From contig JAJOKQ010000129.1 in assembly GCA_021129785.1 (NCBI GenBank), positions 1 through 9,431 on the forward strand: a DNA stretch of 9,431 bases. The letters run 5' to 3'. Of this stretch, positions 1-6,402 are shown one piece after another; positions within the stretch are counted from its first letter, which is position 1, and each line of letters begins with the position of its first letter. The DNA comes from Clostridiales bacterium (lineage in GTDB: Bacteria > Bacillota > Clostridia > Peptostreptococcales > NVVX01). The notes beneath the pieces were generated by a model. That model had not been told where the DNA came from. It did not search any database and saw nothing but the letters and a program-made list of their open reading frames with translations. The position numbers and the translations under genes are program-made.

Positions 1-14
1 TTTACTGTTTTTTC

Positions 15-23
15 TGTTATAAT
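15..23 (+). promoter_or_regulatory. extended -10 promoter for the 114/508 gene pair
   Basis: The sequence TGTTATAAT matches the extended -10 consensus TGnTATAAT exactly. A -35 box at normal spacing would lie just outside the window. Transcription would begin near 30-31, giving a very short leader with the purine-rich SD AGAAGG at 37-42. A second TATAAT at 26-31 lacks the TG extension, and its start point would fall inside the SD, so I prefer the first. Confidence 0.55.
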
Positions 24-113
24 AATATAATATGAGAGAAGGTGTAATAAATCGCTAATTTAACTGCACAAAATGGAATAAAATACTCAGTAAAATTAAT
101 ATACAATATCCCC

Positions 114-491
114 ATGGAAGAGGAAACTCACTGTTTTTTTTCTGATTTATTTGGAAAGCTAACAACCTTTACTAATAGAATAGATGACGAAGGCATATTA
201 ATTCAAATGGAAATTGACATAAATGAAGAAATAGGAAAATTTGGAAAATTCAGAGATGTGCCAACTAAACGAGAGATTGAAAAATACTTACCAATAGTTT
301 TCGAAAGTGATACGTACCTTTATAGCGACATTGTATTTTTAACAAATATAGTTGGTGAATACTTAAGGAAAGAACTATTCTACAAGAGGGAAATATCTAA
401 CAGCCTTGAAAAGTTAAACAAAATACTATCTAAAAAAGAAGAATTAATGGAAATTATTGTAACCAACTTAGTGCAATCAAGTAGAAAATAA
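114..491 (+). CDS. small protein of unknown function, upstream partner of the bilin-reductase-like gene
   Basis: I do not recognise this 125-residue protein. It is soluble, with no signal peptide or membrane segment. Its C-terminal half (about residues 52-125) is rich in Lys, Glu and Leu and looks alpha-helical, possibly coiled. It has a single His-Cys pair (H6, C7) and no metal- or nucleotide-binding motif that I can see. The start is uncertain. ATG at 114 is the first standard start in frame but has no SD. The frame stays open back to 51, just after a stop at 48-50. A good SD (AGAAGG, 37-42) sits 8 bases before the ATC codon at 51, which would give a 146-residue protein that keeps the stretch GIKYSVKLIYN. 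The next gene follows 16 bases after the stop and has its SD in that gap, so the two are probably co-transcribed and may work together. The function is not inferred. Confidence 0.6.
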   Translation: MEEETHCFFSDLFGKLTTFTNRIDDEGILIQMEIDINEEIGKFGKFRDVPTKREIEKYLPIVFESDTYLYSDIVFLTNIVGEYLRKELFYKREISNSLEKLNKILSKKEELMEIIVTNLVQSSRK

Positions 492-507
492 TGAAAGGAA
501 CTTTACC

Positions 508-1203
508 TTGTTACCTAAAATCAACAAAAACATAACTGAATATTTTGCTGACAAGCCATACTTAAATATACATAAAATACCTGATAAAGTAAGCAAAAGA
601 AGAAAACTCTTTTGTAAAGGGCAAGTGAAAATATACGACAACCCCAAAATGAGGAAATTCGTAACACTATCTGTAAAAGGCTATAATGTTTATCAGTACG
701 ATTTTGGAATTGCGTACCCTTTGAGAACCAAGGCTTATCCTATGTTTATTTATCAAATTATAACTACACCAAGGAGAGTTCTTGCATTAACGCATTATGC
801 AACTAATATTAAGGATGTGTTTGAATCTAATGAGGGGTTAGTAAAATTACTAGAAACTGATACTAAATACGCTGATATCCTCCTTAAACCTTTTGAACCG
901 CAAGAGTTTTTAAAAAAAGATATTGTTAAAAACAGCTTTAATGGCTTAGTCAGAACTCATGATGTTAATACCGCGCATGAAAAAATAGTAGATTTGTTTG
1001 AAATTTGGTATAGTGGACTGGACAATCTAGAAAGCGATCCATCAAATAGTATAGTCTCTAATTATACTATGTGGGCAGACCAATTCAGAAATAGTTTCTA
1101 CTATCAAGATTACGGATTTAACGTTGTAAGCAGGTATTTAGGAATTAAATGGACCAAGGAAGTATTTGAGAAATATGTATTTGAGATACTTAATCCTATG
1201 TGA
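508..1203 (+). CDS. divergent ferredoxin-dependent bilin reductase-like protein (Fe_bilin_red fold), putative
   Basis: This is a 231-residue soluble protein starting at TTG 508, with SD AAAGGA at 494-499 and an 8-base gap. Compared with cyanobacterial PcyA from memory, it is collinear. YDNPKMRK (43-50) matches PcyA YQTPQFRK. P71 and the YPMF strand (77-80) match the following FP and LPLF without a gap. SFNGLVRTHDVNTAHEKIVD (143-162) followed by LFEIW matches the IRPSNVTEE...VVDFLQI region. LGIKWTKEVFEKYVFEIL (211-228) matches the C-terminal FGEAWAERYMSQVLFDVI. The length is close to that of family members (about 230-250). At that offset the PcyA proton-transfer residues His74, Glu76, His88 and Asp105 become V52, L54, F66 and Q83. 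If it is a homolog, it is therefore a pseudoenzyme or uses different chemistry or another tetrapyrrole. No Cys cluster is present, as in family members, which take electrons from ferredoxin directly. It shares a transcript with the small gene before it. The fold assignment is an inference from remembered sequence. Confidence 0.5.
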   Translation: MLPKINKNITEYFADKPYLNIHKIPDKVSKRRKLFCKGQVKIYDNPKMRKFVTLSVKGYNVYQYDFGIAYPLRTKAYPMFIYQIITTPRRVLALTHYATNIKDVFESNEGLVKLLETDTKYADILLKPFEPQEFLKKDIVKNSFNGLVRTHDVNTAHEKIVDLFEIWYSGLDNLESDPSNSIVSNYTMWADQFRNSFYYQDYGFNVVSRYLGIKWTKEVFEKYVFEILNPM

Positions 1204-1284
1204 CTAAGTAGAAGTAAAAATACTACCTCTATTGTAGAAACTTCAGTTAAAAAAATTTCATCCTTTTAATCAGGAGGTATTTTA
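1204..1284 (+). other. gap between the bilin-reductase-like gene and the yibE/F-type gene
   Basis: This 81-base gap holds no convincing terminator. The only inverted repeat is GAAGT (1210-1214) with ACTTC (1241-1245), which has a long loop and no U-tract of the usual kind. I see no good sigma-A promoter. The only clear signal is the strong SD AGGAGGT at 1272-1278. Read-through from the upstream pair into the yibE/F-comEC-holA operon is therefore possible. Confidence 0.4.
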
Positions 1285-2382
1285 GTGAAAATATTATTAT
1301 CTGTTTTTATCATTTTTTTGATTTTATCGAATGGTACGTTTGTTAACGCATATGAAGATGAAACTAGCGCGGTTATTGAAAGAGCGAGGGTATTAAGTGT
1401 ATCGGAAAACAATGAAACTGACATATCTGGGGTTGATAAAATTGTCGTTGAAATTGAAATATTAACAGGAGAGCTGAAAGGCACTGAATTCGATATTATC
1501 CACGCCTTAACTGGAAGCTTTGCATATGATATTATGCCCAAACGAGGAGATAGAATTTTAGCAATAGTTGAAGAATTAAACGAAGGAGAAGTTGAGGTCT
1601 ATATTAAAGATTACGTTAGAGATACATATGTCTACTCTGTATTAGCATTGTTTGTGATACTACTTTTACTAGTTGGAAGAAAAACTGGTTTCAAGGCGCT
1701 AATTACAATTGTTTTAACAATAATTATGGTTATTAAGTTCTTGCTTCCAGGCATGCTAAAAGGCTATAGTCCTATTATGTTAACTATAGTAACATGTTTT
1801 GTTGTTACAATAATCACTATATTACTTGTTGGAGGGCTAACAAAAAAGAGCCTAGCAGCAATTGTTGGAGTGTTTGGAGGAGTGTTTTGGGCGGGGGTTA
1901 TTACATATGTAGTAGGTTCACAGGTTAAATTGACTGGGCTTTCCGGCGAGGAAGCTACAATGCTAATGTTTATTCCTCAAAATATTGATTTCGACTTTAG
2001 AGGATTACTGTTTTCCGGAATTATTCTGGGGGCCTTAGGTGCAGTAATGGATGTAGGGATGTCAATAGCATCTTCGATGGATGAGGTTAAAAAAGCAAAC
2101 GAGCATATTACTCCTAAAGAATTAGTAAAGGCAGGAATGTGCGTTGGTAGAGACATTATGGGGACTATGTCAAACACCCTTATTTTAGCTTATACAGGTA
2201 GTGCAATTCCTCTTATTTTATTATTCATGGCGTATGATGTAAGTTTTATTGAAATAATAAACCTAGACATTATTGCCTCGGAAATTATAAGGGCATTTGC
2301 CGGAACAATAGGATTAATTCTTACGGTACCTATTACGGCATTATGCAGTGGGTTTTTGTATTTAAAAACAGAACCAAGATGA
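1285..2382 (+). CDS. YibE/F family multipass membrane protein
   Basis: This 365-residue protein starts at GTG 1285, 6 bases after a near-perfect SD (AGGAGGT, 1272-1278). Residues 1-22 form a signal peptide or first membrane segment ending in VNA. An extracytoplasmic beta-rich domain follows to about residue 112 (YibE-like part), then about seven membrane helices near 115-131, 136-156, 164-185, 188-211, 238-262, 296-317 and 335-360 (YibF-like part). The family's most recognisable stretches are present: GALGAVMDVGMSIASSM (249-265) and GRDIMGTMSNTLILAYTG (288-305). This is the fused form common in Gram-positive bacteria. Its biochemical role is not established; it is usually annotated only as YibE/F-like. 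Its stop overlaps the comEC start in an ATGA arrangement, so translation is probably coupled. No catalytic motif for a known transporter class is visible. Confidence 0.88.
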   Translation: MKILLSVFIIFLILSNGTFVNAYEDETSAVIERARVLSVSENNETDISGVDKIVVEIEILTGELKGTEFDIIHALTGSFAYDIMPKRGDRILAIVEELNEGEVEVYIKDYVRDTYVYSVLALFVILLLLVGRKTGFKALITIVLTIIMVIKFLLPGMLKGYSPIMLTIVTCFVVTIITILLVGGLTKKSLAAIVGVFGGVFWAGVITYVVGSQVKLTGLSGEEATMLMFIPQNIDFDFRGLLFSGIILGALGAVMDVGMSIASSMDEVKKANEHITPKELVKAGMCVGRDIMGTMSNTLILAYTGSAIPLILLFMAYDVSFIEIINLDIIASEIIRAFAGTIGLILTVPITALCSGFLYLKTEPR

Positions 2383-3902
2383 TCAATAATATAAAAATAA
2401 TTTTTAATAGACCATTGTTTTTTTTAAGTTTTTCTCTTGCTATTGGTATAATGCTTAGTCGTGTTTCTGGATTCATTTATGGTGGAAACTGGATATTAGT
2501 TCTTCTTCTATTATCATTGTTGGCAACTTTAATTTTTGAGAAGGTTACTCTATTAGTTATAGGAATTTTAGTAGCTTTATTAGGTAGTTTTTTATATGGA
2601 ATTAGCTTGCACTCAGAGTTGATTAATTTTGATTTAACATCAAATAATACAAGCATTGTCGTCGAAGTCTTAAGTGCTCCTACGATTAGGAGAAACAAAC
2701 TAGAAGTTGACGTAAAAATTAAGCAGATACAAAAAAAAGATTTAATAACTGATATTAACGAAAAAGTTAAAGTTAAAGTTAATGTTAATGATGAACATGA
2801 AGAAAAAGTAAGAAGGATTTTGAGTGTTGGCAACTTTGTAAGGATAAACAAAGTTACTAATCAGAACACATTGGTATACCTAGATGGGTACAACTTATAT
2901 TTAAAGAGCAATAATATTCATGTAGTACTTGAAGTTAATGCAGAACATGTACATTTAATAAAGACAGAAAATAAATATAGTTTTACTTCTCTTAGCCTTA
3001 CATTTAAGAAATATGTTGAGGGATTTTTCGATATTACTATACAACGTCCATATAATAATGTAGTCAAGAGTGTTCTATTTGGTAATCAAGGCTATATGTC
3101 GAAGGAAACACTAACTAATTACTCTAGAAGTGGAACTGCACATATTATTGCAGTGTCAGGACTACATATAGGCATTATCGTGATTATTTTGGGGAAAATG
3201 TTTGATTTCGCGGGCATAAACAAAAATAAGCAACTACTGTTTACGATGCTATTGCTTTTTTTCTATGCATATACATTGAATTTCCCAACTTCTGTAGTTA
3301 GGGCAGGTGCAATGTACTTCTTATATGTAGTGTCATATTTTACGAATAGGCGTTATGATTCTGTTAATAGTCTTTTTTTAATTGCTTTTGTAGCCTTGCT
3401 TTTTAATCCACTTAGTTTATTTTCAGTTTCATTTCAGCTTTCTTTTATGGCGACTTTTAGTATTTTGATTTTTTATCCCATTATATATAATAAACTAAAT
3501 AAAATGCCAGAGGCTTTAAATAAACTCTTAGCAGTTTCAATAAGTGCGCAAATTGGAACCATGCCAATTATCGCATATCACTTTAATCATATATCAATTA
3601 TCTCGTTAGTAGCTAACTTACTTATCGTACCTACTATAGGAGTTTTAATTTCTTTGGCAATAGTCAGTGTAATGGTAAGTTTAATGTCATTTCATATAGC
3701 TTCTTTTATTAGCTTGATAACTAATGGATTATTGATTTATATAGATTTAACAGTAATTAAATTGGCTGAGCTACCGTTTAGCAGTATTGAAATAAATGAT
3801 ATTGGGCAAATATATATTATTCTATATTATATTACGTTAATTGCTCTGTATTGCTGGTCAAGGTATAAATCAAAAACAAGTAGAAAGTTGGACTATGTAT
3901 GA
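2379..3902 (+). CDS. comEC: ComEC/Rec2-type competence channel protein, lacking the metallo-beta-lactamase domain
   Basis: ComEC forms the membrane channel that takes up single-stranded DNA during transformation. I chose ATG 2379 (507 residues) because it makes an ATGA overlap with the preceding stop. An in-frame ATG at 2343 would add 12 residues but has no SD. Order of parts: N-terminal membrane helices (about 11-75), a soluble OB-like DUF4131 region (about 90-195), then the polytopic Competence domain (about 225-470). The latter carries the hallmark SGTAHIIAVSGLHIGII (251-267), PTSVVRAGAMY (303-313), FNPLSLFSVSFQLSF (342-356), QIGTMPIIAYHF (391-402) and NLLIVP (413-418). After LPFSSI (465-470), where many Firmicute proteins continue into a metallo-beta-lactamase domain of some 250 residues, this one has one more helix and a basic tail and ends. 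No HxHxDH motif follows. The stop overlaps the holA start, so the short form looks fixed rather than a fresh frameshift. Confidence 0.9.
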   Translation: MINNIKIIFNRPLFFLSFSLAIGIMLSRVSGFIYGGNWILVLLLLSLLATLIFEKVTLLVIGILVALLGSFLYGISLHSELINFDLTSNNTSIVVEVLSAPTIRRNKLEVDVKIKQIQKKDLITDINEKVKVKVNVNDEHEEKVRRILSVGNFVRINKVTNQNTLVYLDGYNLYLKSNNIHVVLEVNAEHVHLIKTENKYSFTSLSLTFKKYVEGFFDITIQRPYNNVVKSVLFGNQGYMSKETLTNYSRSGTAHIIAVSGLHIGIIVIILGKMFDFAGINKNKQLLFTMLLLFFYAYTLNFPTSVVRAGAMYFLYVVSYFTNRRYDSVNSLFLIAFVALLFNPLSLFSVSFQLSFMATFSILIFYPIIYNKLNKMPEALNKLLAVSISAQIGTMPIIAYHFNHISIISLVANLLIVPTIGVLISLAIVSVMVSLMSFHIASFISLITNGLLIYIDLTVIKLAELPFSSIEINDIGQIYIILYYITLIALYCWSRYKSKTSRKLDYV

Positions 3903-4933
3903 GTTACAAAGAGGTAATAAAAGATATAAAATTGAATCAAACTGGAAATTTGTATTTGTTTTATGGAGAGGAAACATACTTGCTAGAAGAAACAATAAAA
4001 CTAATGAAACAACATATTCTTGATCCTGATTTTGAAAGCTTGAATTTAAGCGTAATTGAAGGAAAGGCTTTTTCAGCAAATAAATTAATAGACGCATGTG
4101 AAACACTTCCATTTATGTCGGATAAAAAAATAGTTATTGTTAAAGAGAGTGAGGCTTTTAGTGGAAAAAAGAAAGTTATGTCAGATATAGAAGAAAAAAG
4201 ATTGATTGAATATATTTCTGACATGCCAGAATTTACTTGTCTCATTTTTTGTGAAGGTGATACAGTAGATGCAAGACGTAAATTAATAAAAGAAGTCAAA
4301 AAAAACGGGAAAATTATTAAATTTGATAGATTAAATGAAAGAGAGTTAAGAAAGTGGATAGTAAAGACAATAAAAAAGCAGAAAAAAATGATTAAGGAAA
4401 AAGAACTTTCAAACCTAATTAGCCAATTTGATTATTTTGGGAAAAATTCTGAGCAGTCTATGTTAGATGTAAAGAATGAGATAAACAAGCTAACCTCGTA
4501 CATGGGGGAAGCGGTGGATGTTAAGCAAGAACATATAAGCGCAATTATAACACCAAAATTTGAAAATGACATTTTTAAGTTACTTGATTCAATAGCTAAT
4601 AAAAACTTAAAAGAATCATTAAAGCGGTTAGCTTACATGTTAAGCGAAGGCGAACCAGTAATGAAATTGATGTTTATGTTAAGCAAGCAAGTAAAAAATA
4701 TTCTTATAGTAAAAGAGTTGTTAGATGAAGGATACTCGTCAAAGCTAATTGCGTCTAAAGCCAAGATTCATCCTTTTGTTGTTTCTAAACATATGGCGCA
4801 GTGTAGATTATTTTCTTCTAGTAAACTAAGAAAATTATTGAGCTATTCAGTTAAAATGGATAGTAGTATCAAATCAGGAAAACTAACAGAAAGGCTTGCT
4901 ATAGAATTATTGGTTGTAGAGATGTGTAAGTAA
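3899..4933 (+). CDS. holA: DNA polymerase III subunit delta
   Basis: HolA is the clamp-loader subunit that opens the beta sliding clamp. The 344 residues fit the family's usual length of about 330-350. The N-terminal NLYLFYGEETYLLEE (17-31) is the degenerate nucleotide-binding region typical of delta, which does not hydrolyse ATP. A central domain follows, with FDYFGKNSEQSMLDVKNEIN around 178-197. The C-terminal collar helices (about 218-344) include the family-typical stretch SGKLTERLAIELLVVEM near the end. The ATG overlaps the comEC stop (ATGA), and the region before it is a poor SD, so expression probably depends on translation of comEC. The comEC-holA order is conserved in Firmicutes. A strong terminator follows about 78 bases downstream. 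Confidence 0.93.
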   Translation: MSYKEVIKDIKLNQTGNLYLFYGEETYLLEETIKLMKQHILDPDFESLNLSVIEGKAFSANKLIDACETLPFMSDKKIVIVKESEAFSGKKKVMSDIEEKRLIEYISDMPEFTCLIFCEGDTVDARRKLIKEVKKNGKIIKFDRLNERELRKWIVKTIKKQKKMIKEKELSNLISQFDYFGKNSEQSMLDVKNEINKLTSYMGEAVDVKQEHISAIITPKFENDIFKLLDSIANKNLKESLKRLAYMLSEGEPVMKLMFMLSKQVKNILIVKELLDEGYSSKLIASKAKIHPFVVSKHMAQCRLFSSSKLRKLLSYSVKMDSSIKSGKLTERLAIELLVVEMCK

Positions 4934-5010
4934 TAATAGTCAGTGAACTCGTTTAGCTATGCTGAACATTGAGGATTCAGATATATACAAAAAAAGATCC
5001 AAAAAAGCAA

Positions 5011-5036
5011 AAAAAGCGTACATACGTACGCTTTTT
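5011..5036. terminator. bidirectional intrinsic terminator between holA and rpsT
   Basis: A perfect inverted repeat of 11 pairs, AAAAAGCGTAC (5011-5021) and GTACGCTTTTT (5026-5036), encloses a four-base loop ATAC. An A-run on one side and a T-run on the other make it work as a hairpin plus U-tract for transcripts from either strand. It lies between the convergent ends of holA (+) and rpsT (-) and probably serves both. Confidence 0.9.
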
Positions 5037-5075
5037 GTATATAATACCGAGACACGGCTTTTTTTAGAACGTTAA

Positions 5076-5339
5076 CTACTGAGCTTTTAACAATCTTTTC
5101 GCAAGTCTAGACACTTTTCTTGATGCACGTGATTTGTGAATAACTCCTTTTGAAGCTGCTTTCTTAAGTTTTTTCTCAACTAATTTTAATTGTTTTTTAG
5201 CATCATCTAACTTGTTATTGTTAATTGCTAATTCAAAACTTTTAACTGCAGCCTTAAGTTTTGATTTTACAACTTTGTTTAGAGCTGTTTTTTTAGCACT
5301 CACTTTTATTCTTTTTTTAGCGGATTTAATATTTGCCAA
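5076..5339 (-). CDS. rpsT: 30S ribosomal protein S20
   Basis: S20 binds 16S rRNA early in assembly of the small subunit. The protein is Lys-rich and helical, with the family N-terminus MANIKSAKKRIKV. I place the start at the TTG ending at 5339 (87 residues) rather than the GTG at 5348. The SD AAGGGGGTG (5354-5346, minus strand) lies 6 bases before the TTG but overlaps the GTG, and starting at TTG gives the canonical S20 N-terminus. A GTG start would add MNR. Being reversed relative to its neighbours is common for rpsT in Clostridia, where it is often followed by gpr; gpr is missing here. Confidence 0.95.
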   Translation of the reverse strand: MANIKSAKKRIKVSAKKTALNKVVKSKLKAAVKSFELAINNNKLDDAKKQLKLVEKKLKKAASKGVIHKSRASRKVSRLAKRLLKAQ

Positions 5340-5374
5340 TCTATTCACCCCCTTGCAAGGTCATTAACATAGTA

Positions 5375-5403
5375 ATTTTATCAGAAAAAAAAGTAAAAAG
5401 CAA
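5375..5403 (-). promoter_or_regulatory. rpsT promoter
   Basis: On the minus strand, TTGCTT (5403-5398) and TAAAAT (5380-5375) are separated by 17 bases, a good sigma-A type arrangement. Transcription would start near 5368, leaving a leader of about 30 bases before the rpsT TTG start. Confidence 0.65.
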
Positions 5404-5615
5404 TATAAAATATAAGAAAATAATCTCGAATTCTAGCTTGCGGGAATAAATTCCTAGGTATTTAGAAGTCTAATTCTGCTAAAGCTATGTCTGGCACTCA
5501 TTTGTACCGTAAAACTTTTTTTTGAAAATATCTATAAAATTCTTTTTTCATAATAATCACTATAATACTTATTGAAATAGTGCATTAAGAATCAAGAATG
5601 AAAGGCGGTCACCTT
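5404..5615 (+). promoter_or_regulatory. divergent intergenic region with a -10 box for the 5616 gene
   Basis: TATAAT at 5561-5566 is a perfect -10 box, but I find no good -35 at 16-18 bases. The start would be near 5573. The SD AAGGCGGT (5602-5609, one mismatch to consensus) is clear. The part from about 5430 to 5510 is less AT-biased than its surroundings. It contains the small palindrome GGAATAAATTCC (5443-5454) and the complementary pair TAGCTT (5434-5439) / AAGCTA (5482-5487). I see no ORF there. It is where gpr would be expected in a spore former. Confidence 0.45.
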
Positions 5616-5972
5616 TTGATTAAAAAGAAGCGGAAAAACCATCAGAACTTAATAGTATTGTTACTAGCTTTGCTATTGATTGCCGGATCGGTGATAACAT
5701 TTTCGCAGCAGAAACTTGGAAATACCGTAGTGAGTGTGAATAGAGTAGTCAAAAATATTTATAGTTTTCTAGCAAAAAGTATATTTAGTATAGATATCAG
5801 CGAGCCCATAACGTTTATTCAAACGCAATTTACTGCTTCTGCTATATATAGCAATAGCGAAGTGTATGTAACAAGTATTAAAAAAGAAAACAATCTTACT
5901 GTAAACGATGTAAAAGAGCAACCTACAAACCTAAATTCAGTTAATGTAGTGCAAGCAAATACTGATCAATAA
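5616..5972 (+). CDS. small single-pass membrane protein, possible remnant of SpoIIP N-terminus
   Basis: I start this at TTG 5616 (118 residues, MIKKKRKNHQN...) because SD AAGGCGGT (5602-5609) lies 6 bases upstream. The in-frame ATG at 5598 lies before that SD. The basic N-terminus is followed by one hydrophobic helix (about residues 11-30, LIVLLLALLLIAGSVITF). An outward-facing region rich in Ser, Val and Asn follows and ends in a low-complexity tail. No enzymatic motif is visible. SpoIIP, the cell-wall amidase/endopeptidase of engulfment, normally sits between rpsT/gpr and lepA in Clostridia. It has the same N-terminal plan but continues for 200 or more residues into a catalytic domain with a YxTH-type motif, which is absent here. 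I infer a truncated or repurposed spoIIP, but the sequence resemblance is weak. It could also be an unrelated envelope protein. Confidence 0.55.
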   Translation: MIKKKRKNHQNLIVLLLALLLIAGSVITFSQQKLGNTVVSVNRVVKNIYSFLAKSIFSIDISEPITFIQTQFTASAIYSNSEVYVTSIKKENNLTVNDVKEQPTNLNSVNVVQANTDQ

Positions 5973-6063
5973 AATGAGCATACTAATAATGGTGATGTTT
6001 ATGAGTAGAATGGAAATGAAAAAAAATATAAAGAAAAGATAGCGAATCAAGAGAGCTTTATTT

Positions 6064-6324
6064 ATGTTTATTTTAGTAATGATGTTTGTAGGAATAATAA
6101 CTACAGATTACGTTCTTAGAACTATGTTGGCTTTAAATGATGAAAAAAGAGTTATGGGCTACATATTGAGAGGCAATACCCATAAAGTTCAACTTATGGG
6201 AAGTGAAATAATAATTGAGCAGGACGTATTTTTAAGTAGATTAAATGATATGGTTCTTTGGGTTTCGGAATCATTGAGTCCTTCTTTTACTAGGATAATG
6301 GAGATGTTTACAACTAAGCAGTAA
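6064..6324 (+). CDS. small membrane protein of unknown function, 5' end probably interrupted
   Basis: The frame encodes 86 residues from ATG 6064: a hydrophobic helix at once (FILVMMFVGIITTDYVL, 2-18), then a soluble, mostly helical part ending MEMFTTKQ. I do not recognise it. The likely original start is ATG 6001, preceded by GGTGAT (5991-5996), which matches the SD. From there the same frame reads MSRMEMKKNIKKR, then TAG (6040-6042), then RIKRALF and straight into the annotated helix. Basic residues on both sides of the TAG are what one expects just inside a membrane anchor, so I think the TAG splits a once-continuous gene of about 107 sense codons. The ATG at 6064 has only a weak SD (AAGAGAG, 6049-6055). 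Its place just before lepA, next to the possible spoIIP remnant, suggests it belongs to the same cluster. Confidence 0.5.
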   Translation: MFILVMMFVGIITTDYVLRTMLALNDEKRVMGYILRGNTHKVQLMGSEIIIEQDVFLSRLNDMVLWVSESLSPSFTRIMEMFTTKQ

Positions 6325-6335
6325 ATTCAAAGTAT

Positions 6336-6401
6336 AGGAGATGAACTATTACTGAACAAAAAACATATATTTATATCATAGTGAAATATTTTGTGGTATA
6401 A
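6336..6401 (+). other. strong SD followed by a very short frame with an AUU codon at start spacing
   Basis: AGGAGATGA (6336-6344) is a good SD with no ATG, GTG or TTG at the right distance. At 6348 an ATT opens a 17-codon frame (ITEQKTYIYIIVKYFVV) whose TAA at 6399-6401 lies inside the lepA -10 box. An ATG at 6341 overlaps the SD and gives only MNYY. This may be a relic of a lost gene start or a leader. No function can be assigned. Confidence 0.2.
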
Positions 6402-6402
6402 T
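6394..6402 (+). promoter_or_regulatory. lepA: lepA promoter, extended -10
   Basis: TGGTATAAT is a perfect extended -10. A -35 is poor (TATCAT, 6374-6379, at 17 bases), as is usual for extended -10 promoters. Transcription would start near 6409, giving a leader of about 28 bases with SD AAAGGAG at 6422-6428. Confidence 0.6.

Noticed and set aside
32..58. ATG at 32 opening an 8-codon frame (MREGVINR)
   Set aside because: It overlaps the SD and would lie at the very 5' end of the transcript. There is no sign that it is more than chance.
1266..1541. Minus-strand frame of 91 codons over the start of the yibE/F-type gene
   Set aside because: It overlaps a gene with a clear SD, signal peptide and family motifs, and has no supporting signal of its own.
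2477..2851. Minus-strand frame of 124 codons with a LTLTLTLT run, inside comEC
   Set aside because: It is a shadow of comEC. The run comes from a short GTTAAA-type repeat near 2764-2795 encoding KVKVKVNVN in the real frame, and there is no SD.
3841..4023. Forward 60-codon frame spanning the comEC-holA junction
   Set aside because: It overlaps both real genes in another frame and has no SD. The ATGA overlap explains the junction.
5973..6110. Continuation of the 5616 frame past its TAA and a further TAG (NEHTNNGDVYE, then ...ESFIYVYFSND) as a decayed SpoIIP catalytic domain
   Set aside because: FIYVYFSN faintly recalls the SpoIIP YxTH region. However, the stretch is A-rich and overlaps the hydrophobic frame of the next gene, which explains the pattern. 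The resemblance is too weak to claim.
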